A DNA stretch of 64,000 bases from Eisenbergiella tayi (GCF_001881565.1 NZ_MPDJ01000005.1:415867-479866), one strand, 5' to 3'. Shown: positions 16,299 to 26,626, numbered from the stretch's first letter. Numbers and translations are program-made. The notes: generated by a model from the sequence alone, not told the origin.

Positions 16299-18101
16299 TC
16301 ACTCATTCTGTTTCCGTTTTACTTTCATCACCACCCGGCAGCCGCCTCCTTCCGCAGGAAAGAGTGTCAGACCGTATTCCGGGCCGTCCGATAGCTTAAT
16401 GCGGTTGTTCACGTTTTTCAGGGCCACTCCGGATCCCTTCTCCGAATCCGCAGCTTCATAATTGACTTCGGACAGCTGCGCATTCAGCTCCCTGCTCTTC
16501 TCCGGCGTAATTCCCACTCCGTCGTCCGTAACGGTCACGATAAGCGCCTCCTCCCGGACTTCGGCATCGATTCGGATAATCCCCCTGTGCCCGTCTTTTG
16601 GCAGAATCCCGTGGCTCCATGCGTTTTCCACAAGAGGCTGCAGCGTCAGCTTCAGAATGCTCACTTGCAGAAGCGGCGCCTCAACGCAGCATTCCAGGGT
16701 GATGCTGTCATCAAAACGCATGTTTATTATACTTACATAGGCCTTAACATGCTCAATTTCCTTTGCCAGCGGCACCCTGTGGTTTTTCATATCACAGCTG
16801 TACCGCATCATATTCGACAGGTTTTCCGTCAGCAGGACAATGGAATCCACCTCTTCTATCTGGGCGATACAGTATATATTATCCAGGGTATTATACAGGA
16901 AATGAGGGTTTATCTGGGACTGCAGGGCGGAAAGCTGGGCCTCCTTTTCCTGTACCCTGCTCAGATACATATTAGCGCTCATTTCCTGAAGCTTTCTCTT
17001 CATCTGATTGAAACGATTCCCTATCTGCCCCAGCTCGTCATTGCTTTTTACCTGGATAAAGGTGTCGTTTTCTTCCTCTATTGTACTGATAAGCTTATTC
17101 AGCAGCGTGATAGGCATCATGATCCGGCTGCTGAAAACAACGGTCAGAGCCATGGCCGCTATACCGGTTCCCAGAATGATAAGATTAATATTCCGGATAA
17201 TCCGGTTCATATCCCGGAAGGTATCCTGGGTGGATTCCACCGAATAAATATGCCATCCGAACTGATCGTTAGTTACGCCATCCACAAACCACTCCCGGTT
17301 CAGGAAGGTGCCTGTCCTCCCCAAATCCTCCCTGTGGTTTTCGATGAGGAAGGCAACCTCCTCCTCCTGGGCCTGCGTCAGGTTAATGCCTGCCAGCACA
17401 TTTTCCTCCTTATCGGAAATAAGATACCCCCTGGAGTTCTGCGCATATTCCCCGAAAATATCCCGGATATAATCCATATTTATGCTGAACAGGATAAACG
17501 GCTTTTCCTCCTGCCTGAAACCGCTGGAAGAAGGCACATTCCAGGCCCTCATATAATAAATAGCCTCATTTTTTGTTATATTTTCCGGCCTGAAATCCTC
17601 CGTAAGCGGCCCGTACATCAGTTTCAGACTGCCGCTTTGTCGGAATTTCCGATACCAGTCCGCCTCCTGAAAAGAAAAATTCTTCTGTATGGGCCCGCTT
17701 CCCACATAGGCATTTTTATCTTCGTTTATATAAAAAATGACCCCGGTGACCACAGACTGCATATTATTGCCGTTTATAGTTTCCTTCACCTCATGCTCAT
17801 AATCCAGCCGCTGCTTCATCTGCTCAAAATCACTCAGATGGGGCTGGTAACGGAACATTTCATACAGCTGTTCATTATTGAAGGTTATGAAAATCTGATT
17901 CACCTTATCATAAAGGCCGTTCAGCTCATAGTTGATTTCCTTCATCTGCTGGGAATTGTTCTGCTCCAGAAGCCCGCTGATAAAATTGTGGTTATAATAG
18001 TTAATGGACAGCGTCGTCCCCAGCATCGCCACCAGCAGGACAAGGCCGAATGAAAGTATCAGCCTGGTGCGCATCCCCAGCTTTTCAAGTATCCGTTCCA
18101 T
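16299..18101 (-). CDS. YesM-type sensor histidine kinase
   Basis: 600-residue membrane kinase of the LytS/YesM class. A first helix (about 13-33), a large extracytoplasmic sensor region (to about 280), a second helix (IILGTGIAAMALTVVF), HAMP, then the histidine region LQSQINPHFLYNTLDNIYC with the phosphorylated His, and an HATPase with LQPLVENAWSHGI, VTDDGVGI and GSGVALKNVNNRI. The second in-frame ATG (18101) is chosen: it overlaps the end of the response-regulator gene by 17 bases and has GAGGATGAG in front. The pair probably senses the sugar handled by the adjacent ABC system. Confidence 0.92.
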   Translation of the reverse strand: MERILEKLGMRTRLILSFGLVLLVAMLGTTLSINYYNHNFISGLLEQNNSQQMKEINYELNGLYDKVNQIFITFNNEQLYEMFRYQPHLSDFEQMKQRLDYEHEVKETINGNNMQSVVTGVIFYINEDKNAYVGSGPIQKNFSFQEADWYRKFRQSGSLKLMYGPLTEDFRPENITKNEAIYYMRAWNVPSSSGFRQEEKPFILFSINMDYIRDIFGEYAQNSRGYLISDKEENVLAGINLTQAQEEEVAFLIENHREDLGRTGTFLNREWFVDGVTNDQFGWHIYSVESTQDTFRDMNRIIRNINLIILGTGIAAMALTVVFSSRIMMPITLLNKLISTIEEENDTFIQVKSNDELGQIGNRFNQMKRKLQEMSANMYLSRVQEKEAQLSALQSQINPHFLYNTLDNIYCIAQIEEVDSIVLLTENLSNMMRYSCDMKNHRVPLAKEIEHVKAYVSIINMRFDDSITLECCVEAPLLQVSILKLTLQPLVENAWSHGILPKDGHRGIIRIDAEVREEALIVTVTDDGVGITPEKSRELNAQLSEVNYEAADSEKGSGVALKNVNNRIKLSDGPEYGLTLFPAEGGGCRVVMKVKRKQNE

Positions 18102-18894
18102 CCTCATCCTCTATCTCTCTGGCAATCCCCGCTTTATATTCTCCCGGCGTTACCCCGCTGATTTTCTTAAATACCTTGGTAAAATACTGGTAATCATCAT
18201 ACCCTACCGCTTCGGCTATCTGCACCAGCTTATATTCGGTGGATGCGATCAGCTCCTGCGCTTTTTCCACCCTCACCTGAGCCAGATAGCTCATGAGGGA
18301 TTTTCCGGACACCTTTTTGAACAGGCTGGAAAAATAGGATTCCGTCACATGGCATTCCTCCGCCAACTGGCTGAGCGTATAATGTCTGGCGCAGTCCTCC
18401 CGGATATCCCGCATCAGCTTCTCCACAATCCGGGATGAAGAATTATCCTCAGCCAACACTGCAAGACGTTCTTCCAGCACATCTGCGCCCGCTTTTTCCC
18501 CCTCCGCCTGCTGCCTTTCCGTTTCTATCTGCTGCACACACTGATCCAGAATCAGGTTCAGCTGCTCCCTGCTCACCGGCTTCAGAAGGTAATCCACCGC
18601 ACGGAACCGGAGCGCCCTTCTGGCATTATCAAAATCATCATAGGCGGATATCATCACGATCTTTGCATTGGGATTCATCTCAAAAATCCGTTCACCCAGA
18701 TCGCAGCCGTTCTCCTGGGGAAACATCACATCGGAAAGGATAATTTCCGGCATCTCCCGCCGGAAAATTTCCAGCGCCTGCGTCACATTTTCCGCTTCCC
18801 ATATTTCCCCGATAGGATTCCTCTCCCTGTCAATCATCCGGACAATCCCTTTACGGATCCACCTTTCATCATCCGCTACCAGTACTTTAATCAT
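18085..18894 (-). CDS. YesN-type response regulator with AraC output domain
   Basis: 269 residues: an N-terminal receiver (VLVADDERWIRKG, phospho-acceptor D55 in ILSDVMFPQ, switch lysine in DYLLKPVSREQ), a linker with a coiled-coil-like Q/E stretch, and a C-terminal AraC double helix-turn-helix (LAEECHVTESYFSSLFKKV and IAEAVGYDDYQYFTKVFKK, then GVTPGEYK). It is encoded just upstream of and overlapping its kinase. By context it activates the permease/binding-protein/sulfatase operon. Confidence 0.93.
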   Translation of the reverse strand: MIKVLVADDERWIRKGIVRMIDRERNPIGEIWEAENVTQALEIFRREMPEIILSDVMFPQENGCDLGERIFEMNPNAKIVMISAYDDFDNARRALRFRAVDYLLKPVSREQLNLILDQCVQQIETERQQAEGEKAGADVLEERLAVLAEDNSSSRIVEKLMRDIREDCARHYTLSQLAEECHVTESYFSSLFKKVSGKSLMSYLAQVRVEKAQELIASTEYKLVQIAEAVGYDDYQYFTKVFKKISGVTPGEYKAGIAREIEDEDGTDT

Positions 18895-19044
18895 ATAACT
18901 CCTTTCCCCCGATAAAGCTCTTTCCTTCCCCTCCGGCTGCGGAGCCTGTCCGCCGCCGCTTATAAACAGCTTATCATCTGCCGTATTTTACCGTCAATCG
19001 ATTCCTGTACTTTCATCAAAAGCCGCCTCATCCACCCGCATTTT

Positions 19045-20097
19045 CTATTTCCTTTGGTACTCCTTCCGATACCGCGCAGGCGTTATCCGGTGATATTGTT
19101 TAAATACCTTGTCAAAATACCCCCTGTCCCCATATCCCGCCTCTGAAGCGATTTCCTCAATAGTCAGCCTGTCTTCCTTCAGCAGGGCACAGGCCCGGTT
19201 CATCCTGAATTCCATAACAAGATTGCTGAAGGTTCTGTAGGTATATTTTTTTATCAGGCGGATCATTGTCCGTTTCGTATAATTAAAATGATCGGCCAAA
19301 TCCTCCAGCGTGATCTCCCTGTAATTCACGGATATGTAGGAAATAACCCGGACGATATCCACCCTGTCTTCCCCGATGCTGCGATTGGCGATCCGTTTTT
19401 CATACTGCCTTGCCAGGGCAATAAAAAGTCCTGCAAGGTTCACATACATCATATTCTGGTACATTTCCTTTTTCCGGTAAAATTCCGCGATAATGGTGAG
19501 CGCAAAGGCCCTGGCCTCACTTCCCTCTTCATAGGAGAATACCAGATGCCCTGCCGGTGATTCGATATGGTACAGCGCTTTGGTAAAAAAAGCGGATATG
19601 GGGTTAGTACTGTCCAACAAAGGAAGAAGCATACTGTGGAACCATTCTTTTTTCATAATTATATTGAAAATAACGGAGTCCTCATCCTCAATCCCCAGCT
19701 GATGAACGGCCTCCAGGTTATAAATGCAGATATCCCCTTCGGTCAGCATACCGGCCTTCCCCTCAATGGTCGTTGTACAGTGACCCTGAAAAACAAAAAT
19801 CAACTCAAAAAAATCATGGTTATGAAACCGGGTTACAAATCTGTGTATCCCGTTCCTGCGATCCGCGGCATTCACCGTCTCCATGGCTACCTTTACCTGC
19901 TCTTCCTTCGCAAAGGCATGCTCGGCCCGTATGGTCTGGTGCGATTCCGTTTTCCGCCCAACGTCATCCCCCATGCCCGTCCCATCCGGGGAAAGATTGG
20001 TAAAGTACCCCTCTCTGCTTTCCCCGCAGATGTCCGGCTCCTTTTTTTCAAACGCTATCCATTCCCGGATGGAACACAGTTCTCTGTCCTCTGTCAT
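19045..20097 (-). CDS. AraC family regulator with N-terminal cupin
   Basis: 350-residue regulator. After an 80-residue N-terminal region of no clear family, it has a cupin with FHNHDFFELIFVFQGHCTT and the later AVHQLGIEDED, and a C-terminal AraC domain (LEDLADHFNYTKRTMIRLI and IASEAGYGDRGYFDKVFKQ, then RITPARYRKEY). The start at 20097 has AAGGGGAC in front, and a good promoter lies at 20127-20155. It is divergent from the GH106-like gene and is the likely regulator of that enzyme or of the sulfatase cluster behind it. The long N-terminal extension is unusual. Confidence 0.87.
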   Translation of the reverse strand: MTEDRELCSIREWIAFEKKEPDICGESREGYFTNLSPDGTGMGDDVGRKTESHQTIRAEHAFAKEEQVKVAMETVNAADRRNGIHRFVTRFHNHDFFELIFVFQGHCTTTIEGKAGMLTEGDICIYNLEAVHQLGIEDEDSVIFNIIMKKEWFHSMLLPLLDSTNPISAFFTKALYHIESPAGHLVFSYEEGSEARAFALTIIAEFYRKKEMYQNMMYVNLAGLFIALARQYEKRIANRSIGEDRVDIVRVISYISVNYREITLEDLADHFNYTKRTMIRLIKKYTYRTFSNLVMEFRMNRACALLKEDRLTIEEIASEAGYGDRGYFDKVFKQYHRITPARYRKEYQRK

Positions 20098-20126
20098 AAC
20101 TGTCCCCTTGTCACTTTAATACATAA

Positions 20127-20155
20127 ATACTACCCTTTTTCGTCCTATTATTCAA
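20127..20155 (-). promoter_or_regulatory. Promoter of the AraC gene
   Basis: Minus strand TTGAAT (20150-20155), 17-bp spacer, TAGTAT (20127-20132). A TATAAT at 20179-20184 on the plus strand may serve the divergent glycosidase, but with a poor -35. Confidence 0.5.
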
Positions 20156-20231
20156 TACAGTCTCCCAAAACGTTATTCTATAATAAAATGGTAACCAGTC
20201 TTTTGTTTCGGATCCACATGAGGTATATCTT

Positions 20232-23192
20232 ATGAAAAATTATCGTACTAATCCTGAATGGCCCCACCTGGTCCATTATGAAACCATCGGTAACCTTCCG
20301 GAAGAATTCCGGAACCCAACCGGAAACAGCCGTCCCAGAATGCGTTGGTGGCTGCCCTCCGCCATGCTCAGCATGGACGGTATTGAGAAGGATATCCGTT
20401 CCATGGCCGAAGCCGGTTTCAGCGGCGCCGAGGTGGTTCCCATGCCCCGTTTTGACACCTCCGGCGATTTCACCATTGAATGGGGGACTCCGAAGTGGAA
20501 AACTTTCGCCGGACATATTCTGCAGACTGCGGCAAAATACAATTTTACCATTGATTTTTCCATGACACCCTTCTGGCCTCTCGCTCTCCCCGGCATCACC
20601 GATGCATCCGACCCTGAACAGGGTGCCCAGATGGAGGCTGACTGTGCATATCTTGACGGTATAACAAAGTCCCGCCCCTATTCCGGCCTCATACCGGTAC
20701 CTTCCCAGGCCGTGGAGGACGCCGCTTCCGCAGGCACGCTGCCCCGTCTGGCTGCGGTAACCTGCGCCCGGTATACGGATAAAGACACCAAGACTCTCGC
20801 CTATTCCTCCGCAAGGGCTTTCCGTCTCGGAGAAGAGGTTCTTCAGGAGGAAGGGGATCCTCTTTCCTGGAAGATTACCTTCTGTCCCGAGGACGAAGGG
20901 GAATATGTTCTGTTCGGCTGGTGGGAACACCCCTCCGGAAATAAAACCTGCCAGAATCTCCAGCTGGATCATTACAGCCCAAAAGCCACGGAACGCCTTA
21001 CCGGCTATTGGGAAAAAGAATTGATCCCTTACTTCGGAGATGACTTCTCACACATGGTTTCCCTGTTTATCGATTCCCTGGAATTCCAGACGCATCTGGA
21101 CTGGACCTGGGGTTTTCTGGAATCCTTCCGGGAAGAAAACCAGTACGATCTGGCTCCCTATCTTCCCGCCCTGTATGATCCGGACAGCCCCGGCTGTTTT
21201 GTTTCGTTTCCGGTACCGGAATTTCGATTTGATGAACATAACGATCAGATCATACGTGATTATCAGGAATTTCTCACCCGGCTTTATGTGGATAACCACC
21301 TGATCCCTCTTACCCGATTTTGTGAGAAGCACCATATTAATATGCGTTATCAGACTTCCTATGGAAAGGATCTGGAACTGGCCCAGACAGCCATGTATGT
21401 GACCATCCCGGAAACCGAAACCTTATATGGCGGGGATATTCTGGATTTCTACCGTCTGCAGGCCGGCAGTATGCACCTGTCAGGAAAGCAGATTTATTCC
21501 ATTGAGGCCTCCGCAGAGATGAACGGACGCGGCAACGGAGGCGTCAACTCCGGCAATTATCAGCAGACCTGGGGGAACCAGCTGTGGCACATCCAGAGGG
21601 CCTTTTCCTGCTGCGTAAACCAGGCTGTTTTCCATGGCTACTCTTATGAAGGCTATTATGATGGAGAAGGGAACGAAAACGGCTTCCTTCCGGGGACACA
21701 CTGGCCCGGCTATACGACTATGGGTTACAGCGAATTCTCCAATAACTGGAGCAGCTGCCAGCCCAACTGGCTTCATGTGAATCATTACACGGATTTCCTC
21801 GCCCGGAATCAATTCATCCTGAGACAGGGCACCGGCAGAATCGATCTGGCCGTCTACCGGCAGAGCTATGAAGAAATCATTGATTTTAATCATGCGGTAA
21901 AATTATATGACGATGACGGGCTTCTGGAACAGAACGGCTACACCTATGATTTTATCAGTCCCTCCGCCCTGGCTCTTTCTCAAACACAAGCGGCGGAAAC
22001 ACAGCACGAACCCCGCCGGGCCGTACTCGCTCCCGACGGCCCGGCATATAAGGCGCTGATTCTGGATAACCAGAATTTTCTTCCTTACGAAACCGCCCTC
22101 AGGCTCCGCGAATTTGCTTCAGAAGGCCTTCCTGTCCTGTTTGTAGGCTCCCTGCCCCAGCAGCCGGCCTTCCATCTGGAAAAGGAAATCGCCCCTCTCA
22201 TCCAAGAGCTGCTTCTGCTTCCCTGGGTGAAACAGGTAAATACCGTACAGGAAGTACCTGCCATTCTGGAGGAACTTCAAATCCTCCCCAATGCCAGGTA
22301 CCACAAACGTTCCCGGATACTCAACGTATGCCGTCATACACCGGAAACAGACTTTTATTACTTTTATAACTACGGCGATTCCGACACCTTTCCGCAGGCA
22401 CAGGAAATGCCCGCCCAGGATACGCCGGTCACTCTGTCCGGCAAAGGACTGCCCTGCCTGCTGGATACCTGGAGCGGTTCCATACATCCTGTCGCCGCCT
22501 ACCAGGAAGGAGACGAAAATGTAACCATTTCCCTGCATCTGGAGCCAAATGAAAGCTGTGTCATCGCACTGATCCAAAATCCGGCCTGCCTCGGTCTGGA
22601 TATTCCCTCCCTGCACACGGAGGCTCTCACCATCCGGGCAGAATACGATACATCCGGCAATTTATATGAAAAAGCTTTTACCGGTTGTTCCCTTCCCCTG
22701 GAAAACTGGAAGCTGACCCTTGAAAAATGGTCTGACAGCCCTATTCCGTCAGAAAGCATAAAAACTATTTTCACCTATGACCATCTCGATCCCCTGGTTC
22801 CCTGGAAGGATCTTCCGGGCCAGGAAAACACTTCCGGCACAGGGATTTATGAAACCTCCTTTATCCTGGAAAAAGCCTGGGAAGATAATGCCGGCTATGT
22901 ACTGAAGCTCGGCGAAATCTGCGACAGCTTCAGCCTTATGGTGAACCACAGGGAAATTCCTGCGAATCAGTCCTCCTCCTACGTGGATATCAGCCCGTTC
23001 CTTCACAGAGGAGAAAACACGCTGACTATTACCATAGCCTCCACACTGCTCAATGCCCTTCTGGATTATACCTCCAGAAACGCCATAACCTATCATAAAT
23101 GGCAGAATGAAATAAGGGTTCCTGATGCCTACGGCCTGTGGGGTGAGGTATATCTGCTTCCCTATGAAAAGAAGGTGCTTTCTTCTCTGTAA
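20232..23192 (+). CDS. GH106-like glycoside hydrolase (alpha-L-rhamnosidase type)
   Basis: 986-residue cytoplasmic enzyme (no signal peptide). The N-terminal RPRMRWWLPSAMLSMDGIEK followed by AEAGFSGAEVVPMPRF is the hallmark of the GH106 rhamnosidase group and its relatives. A large barrel region follows (to about 700). Near the C-terminus is a GH2-like jelly-roll (GTGIYETSFILEKAW, then NTLTITIASTLLNALLDYT and AYGLWGEVYLLPYEKK). Length matches the family. A weak GAGGTATATC precedes the ATG. It is divergent from an AraC regulator and lies between two sugar ABC clusters, so its substrate may be imported by either. The clan is fairly sure; rhamnose specificity is not. Confidence 0.75.
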   Translation: MKNYRTNPEWPHLVHYETIGNLPEEFRNPTGNSRPRMRWWLPSAMLSMDGIEKDIRSMAEAGFSGAEVVPMPRFDTSGDFTIEWGTPKWKTFAGHILQTAAKYNFTIDFSMTPFWPLALPGITDASDPEQGAQMEADCAYLDGITKSRPYSGLIPVPSQAVEDAASAGTLPRLAAVTCARYTDKDTKTLAYSSARAFRLGEEVLQEEGDPLSWKITFCPEDEGEYVLFGWWEHPSGNKTCQNLQLDHYSPKATERLTGYWEKELIPYFGDDFSHMVSLFIDSLEFQTHLDWTWGFLESFREENQYDLAPYLPALYDPDSPGCFVSFPVPEFRFDEHNDQIIRDYQEFLTRLYVDNHLIPLTRFCEKHHINMRYQTSYGKDLELAQTAMYVTIPETETLYGGDILDFYRLQAGSMHLSGKQIYSIEASAEMNGRGNGGVNSGNYQQTWGNQLWHIQRAFSCCVNQAVFHGYSYEGYYDGEGNENGFLPGTHWPGYTTMGYSEFSNNWSSCQPNWLHVNHYTDFLARNQFILRQGTGRIDLAVYRQSYEEIIDFNHAVKLYDDDGLLEQNGYTYDFISPSALALSQTQAAETQHEPRRAVLAPDGPAYKALILDNQNFLPYETALRLREFASEGLPVLFVGSLPQQPAFHLEKEIAPLIQELLLLPWVKQVNTVQEVPAILEELQILPNARYHKRSRILNVCRHTPETDFYYFYNYGDSDTFPQAQEMPAQDTPVTLSGKGLPCLLDTWSGSIHPVAAYQEGDENVTISLHLEPNESCVIALIQNPACLGLDIPSLHTEALTIRAEYDTSGNLYEKAFTGCSLPLENWKLTLEKWSDSPIPSESIKTIFTYDHLDPLVPWKDLPGQENTSGTGIYETSFILEKAWEDNAGYVLKLGEICDSFSLMVNHREIPANQSSSYVDISPFLHRGENTLTITIASTLLNALLDYTSRNAITYHKWQNEIRVPDAYGLWGEVYLLPYEKKVLSSL

Positions 23193-23238
23193 TCTTCCTT
23201 TTCAGCAGAGTGCGGTTTTATAAATACTTCTTCTCTTA

Positions 23239-23275
23239 AACAGAGACTGCCCCTGAAAAGGCAGTCTCTGTTACT
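23239..23275. terminator. Bidirectional terminator between the glycosidase and YesN genes
   Basis: Perfect 13-bp stem AACAGAGACTGCC (23239-23251) with its complement (23260-23272), loop of 8. It sits between converging genes. Confidence 0.75.
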
Positions 23276-23299
23276 TTCGCAGGGTGCATACCGCATGGT

Positions 23300-24805
23300 T
23301 CATTCCTCCCGCTTTTTTGCGGACCTTTTATACTCTCTAATGGTCAGTCCTGTCGTTGACTTAAAAAGCCGTATCATATAATTCATATTCTGGAAATTCA
23401 TCATGCAGGCAATCTCATTCAGGGAATATTTTCCGCAGTCCAGATATTCCTTGATTTTCTCCACTCTCCTGTTATTAACGTATTTAACATAGGTTTCCCC
23501 CGTGTATTCCTTGAATCTTTTACAGAAATGGGGGACACTCATAAAGCTCTTCTGTGCAGCCTCCGTTAATGGTATCTGCTCATAAATATGCTCCTCCAGA
23601 TACTGCAGCACAGACTCCATGGTATCATCCGCCAGCCTCTTACGCAAAGCCGAGGAAAGCTCCTGCATTTTTTCCGTCAGTTCATATTCCAGCCTGCTCC
23701 TGGAGGAAGCATCCATAATTCCTTCCAGCTTTCCCCCAAAGCCCAGAATCAACTGGCCCGCCAGGCTGTATTTCTGAGCCAGCGTATAGATAAACCGGTT
23801 CATCACATGAAACAATTCTTTTTTGACATTATCCGGATCTTCCTTTCTGTCCCTGCAGTTATCGATATAAACCGTCAGCTGCCTGCAGAATTCCCCTATC
23901 CATTCCTCTTCCGTAAACTGCTCCGTATCAGGCGAAAAAACTTCCTTTTTTCTCCGCAGGCAGCTATCCGCCACAAAAAAATATTCCCCTGACTCATAAA
24001 AATCCTGGCGGAGCATATTCAGGCCTTCCTGATACCGTTCCCGCATATCCTTCAGCTCGTCAAAGAACCCGCTGCAGCCTATCAGCAGCCTTTCGTTTAT
24101 GAACAGCTTCACATTCTGATTCAGGTCATCACAATTTTTCTTAAGCTGCTCCGCTTTTTCCTCACAGCTTTGTTCCTGCGGGAACTGGAACAGAATGAAC
24201 ATCTCTTTATTGTACGGAGAAAAAAAAGTGCCCATCCCTTCTTTTTCCACAATATTTTCCAGCAGATGGATCAGCATGGTTTTATCCACATGGCCTGATA
24301 TCAGGGAGTCATCTGCGCTGTCCCGGCTCTGAAGCTTTAAGACTCCGGTCACATAACTGCTGCTGCAGACCTGTCCGTCCTGTGTCCCCCTCCCTTTCTC
24401 TTTCCTGTTCTTTTCTGCAAGCATGGGCAGAATCTTTTCCCCGTTTATTTTTTCTATCACCTCATTCAGCTTTTCTTCCGTAACCTCCTGCTTCAGAATA
24501 TAGCTGTCGGCTCCCAGCTCCAGGGCTTCCCTCGCATAGGAAAAGTTATCATGACAGCTCACGATAATAATTCCGGCACACAGATTTTCCTCCCGCACCG
24601 CCTTTATGAAAGCCAGCCCGTCCATATCCGGCATTTCAATGTCCGTAATCACGATGTCCACCTGATTCTCCCCTCGCAGATACCCTAAAGCATCCAGGGA
24701 GGAAGAAAAGGTTCCCTGTACCGCAATATCCTGTTTCCCTTCAAGAAAGGTCTGAATCCCTATCCTCGCCAGAATTTCATCATCAATTATTATCGTCCGT
24801 ATCAT
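23300..24805 (-). CDS. YesN-type response regulator, long form, AraC output
   Basis: 501 residues: receiver (TIIIDDEILARIGIQTFL, phospho-acceptor D55 in IVITDIEMPDMDG, switch lysine in SYILKQEVTEE), a middle region of about 250 residues with no recognised domain, and a C-terminal AraC domain (TEAAQKSFMSVPHFCKRFKEY and IACMMNFQNMNYMIRLFKS, then LTIREYKR). The switch region reads ILKQ rather than the usual LLKP. The ATG at 24805 is chosen because the protein then begins exactly at the receiver; it overlaps the kinase gene by 23 bases. It likely activates the divergent binding-protein operon at 26849. Confidence 0.92.
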   Translation of the reverse strand: MIRTIIIDDEILARIGIQTFLEGKQDIAVQGTFSSSLDALGYLRGENQVDIVITDIEMPDMDGLAFIKAVREENLCAGIIIVSCHDNFSYAREALELGADSYILKQEVTEEKLNEVIEKINGEKILPMLAEKNRKEKGRGTQDGQVCSSSYVTGVLKLQSRDSADDSLISGHVDKTMLIHLLENIVEKEGMGTFFSPYNKEMFILFQFPQEQSCEEKAEQLKKNCDDLNQNVKLFINERLLIGCSGFFDELKDMRERYQEGLNMLRQDFYESGEYFFVADSCLRRKKEVFSPDTEQFTEEEWIGEFCRQLTVYIDNCRDRKEDPDNVKKELFHVMNRFIYTLAQKYSLAGQLILGFGGKLEGIMDASSRSRLEYELTEKMQELSSALRKRLADDTMESVLQYLEEHIYEQIPLTEAAQKSFMSVPHFCKRFKEYTGETYVKYVNNRRVEKIKEYLDCGKYSLNEIACMMNFQNMNYMIRLFKSTTGLTIREYKRSAKKREE

Positions 24806-26552
24806 CTGCCGCCGCTCCCATTTCCATAACCGGGAGAATAAAATGGGCGCATGTTCCCTTCCCCGGTTCACTCTCCATAAAAAGCCCGAAAGGCTCTCCA
24901 TATTCCAGCTTAATGATCTGCCGGATGTTTTTTATCCCCACATTGGTATGCTGCATGTCAGCAGACTCCTCCCGCTGCTCCCATTCGGAGATATCAAACC
25001 CTTTTCCATTGTCGCTGATATCAACATGAAGCCTCCCCTCTTTTCTGTATGACTTTAATTCTATCCGGCCGCCGTTTACCTTCCCTCTGCTGAAGCCATG
25101 TATAATGGCGTTTTCCACAATAGACTGCAGCAGGAATTTCCGTATCAGCAGATTCTCCGTGTCCGGTTCCACATTGTAATGCATGTCAAAATTCATAAAC
25201 CGTGTTTTCTGGATAACCACATAATGCTCCAGAAGCTTTTTCTCATCTGCAATCCTGTGAAGGCTGTCCTTTTTATTTGTGATCTGCATGAGGATGTAAA
25301 TCAGGGAATCTGTCACATTCTGTATCGTGGACTGCTTATTAATTACCGCCAGCCATTTTACCGTGTTTAACGAATTATATATAAAATGAGGATTCATCTG
25401 GGATATCAACACCTGCATTTCAAAGTTATTTTTCTCCCTTTCCACCCTGCGGTTATCCATAATCAGTTCATGTACCTTTTTTGTCATGGAATTAAAATGG
25501 ATAAAAAGGCTGTTTATTTCCCTCGTTTTGTATGTCTCCGCCTCGCTGATCTGAAGCTCTCCTTCTGCAAACCGATCCATCGCTCGTGTCAGGGAAAGGA
25601 TGGGCCGGATTATATGCCGGTTCATCAGAACAATCATCAAAAAAATAAGAACCACATAAATACAGGCCAATATAAAAATACTCACTCTCACCGGCTGGAA
25701 ATTCGAAAAGAACGTATTTACCGGAACAATTACCAGCTGGATCCATTCTGTTTTATAAGACTTGGCATAAGCGACCAGACAATTTTCTCCCTGTATCTTT
25801 TTGGTGAAATATCCTGTTTTTTCCGTAAAAGCCATACCTTCTATATGAAAATCCTGATTCAGACGGCTGCTGTCCGATGAATACAGCACCGTACCGGAAG
25901 GATGAAGGATATAGGTGACCGCGCCATCCATTGTAATCGCGCCGAATGCATCATCAAAAATGGATTTATCCACCGTCATATACATAATGCCGATATTCTC
26001 TTTTCCTTTGGAATTCAGGGAACGGGCAATCACATACTTATAAGTTCCGAAAGGATAAGGAGAATATGTACTTTGAGGAAGCCAGATAACCCTTCCTTTT
26101 TCAGCAACAATCTCCTCCCTGTGGCTGTTTACATAATCTACAATACTTACATTGGAGGTCCCCGCATGTACCATAGTGCCCTGTACTTCGATCTGCATGG
26201 AGGCCATTTTGGAATTGGCATTGCAGATATTGCTCATTTCCAGCCGGATCTGTTCCCAGTCCTCATCGGTGATCCTCTTCTTCGCCAGAATATCCACCGT
26301 ATTGTTATGATACAGTGTCATGGACAGATCACGGTACTGGTTATAGGCAGTATTCAGCTGTTCCTGGGTTGATTTCAGATTGGTGACCAGATAATCCCCA
26401 TAAATCCGGCAGGTATAGCGATACATGATACTGACGGACAGAAGGATTACCAGCAGAAAAGGCGCAATAATAAGAAAAATATAATACAGCACCAGATGAT
26501 GCTTCAGACTGATTGAAAAATGATTTGTAAAAAACAAGCTTTCCTTCTCCAT
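24783..26552 (-). CDS. YesM-type sensor histidine kinase
   Basis: 589 residues: an N-terminal helix (about 17-40), an extracytoplasmic sensor of about 240 residues, a second helix (VSIFILACIYVVLIFLMIVLM), HAMP (RPILSLTRAMDRFAEGEL), then LISQMNPHFIYNSLNTVKW with the phosphorylated His, and an HATPase with LQSIVENAIIHGF, ISDNGKGF and NVGIKNIRQII. Translationally coupled to the following response regulator. It is divergent from a sugar-binding lipoprotein gene whose protein may present ligand to its sensor domain (inference). Confidence 0.93.
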   Translation of the reverse strand: MEKESLFFTNHFSISLKHHLVLYYIFLIIAPFLLVILLSVSIMYRYTCRIYGDYLVTNLKSTQEQLNTAYNQYRDLSMTLYHNNTVDILAKKRITDEDWEQIRLEMSNICNANSKMASMQIEVQGTMVHAGTSNVSIVDYVNSHREEIVAEKGRVIWLPQSTYSPYPFGTYKYVIARSLNSKGKENIGIMYMTVDKSIFDDAFGAITMDGAVTYILHPSGTVLYSSDSSRLNQDFHIEGMAFTEKTGYFTKKIQGENCLVAYAKSYKTEWIQLVIVPVNTFFSNFQPVRVSIFILACIYVVLIFLMIVLMNRHIIRPILSLTRAMDRFAEGELQISEAETYKTREINSLFIHFNSMTKKVHELIMDNRRVEREKNNFEMQVLISQMNPHFIYNSLNTVKWLAVINKQSTIQNVTDSLIYILMQITNKKDSLHRIADEKKLLEHYVVIQKTRFMNFDMHYNVEPDTENLLIRKFLLQSIVENAIIHGFSRGKVNGGRIELKSYRKEGRLHVDISDNGKGFDISEWEQREESADMQHTNVGIKNIRQIIKLEYGEPFGLFMESEPGKGTCAHFILPVMEMGAAADDTDDNN

Positions 26553-26626
26553 AACTTCTCCTCGTACCTTTCCTCACTCCACCTGTATCATGAAGCAGAC
26601 AAACCGGGAAGGAATTCATATTTTTT

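Noticed and set aside
16587..18053. A 488-codon frame antisense to the YesM kinase
   Set aside because: Shadow of the kinase; the kinase carries all family motifs and the antisense frame none.
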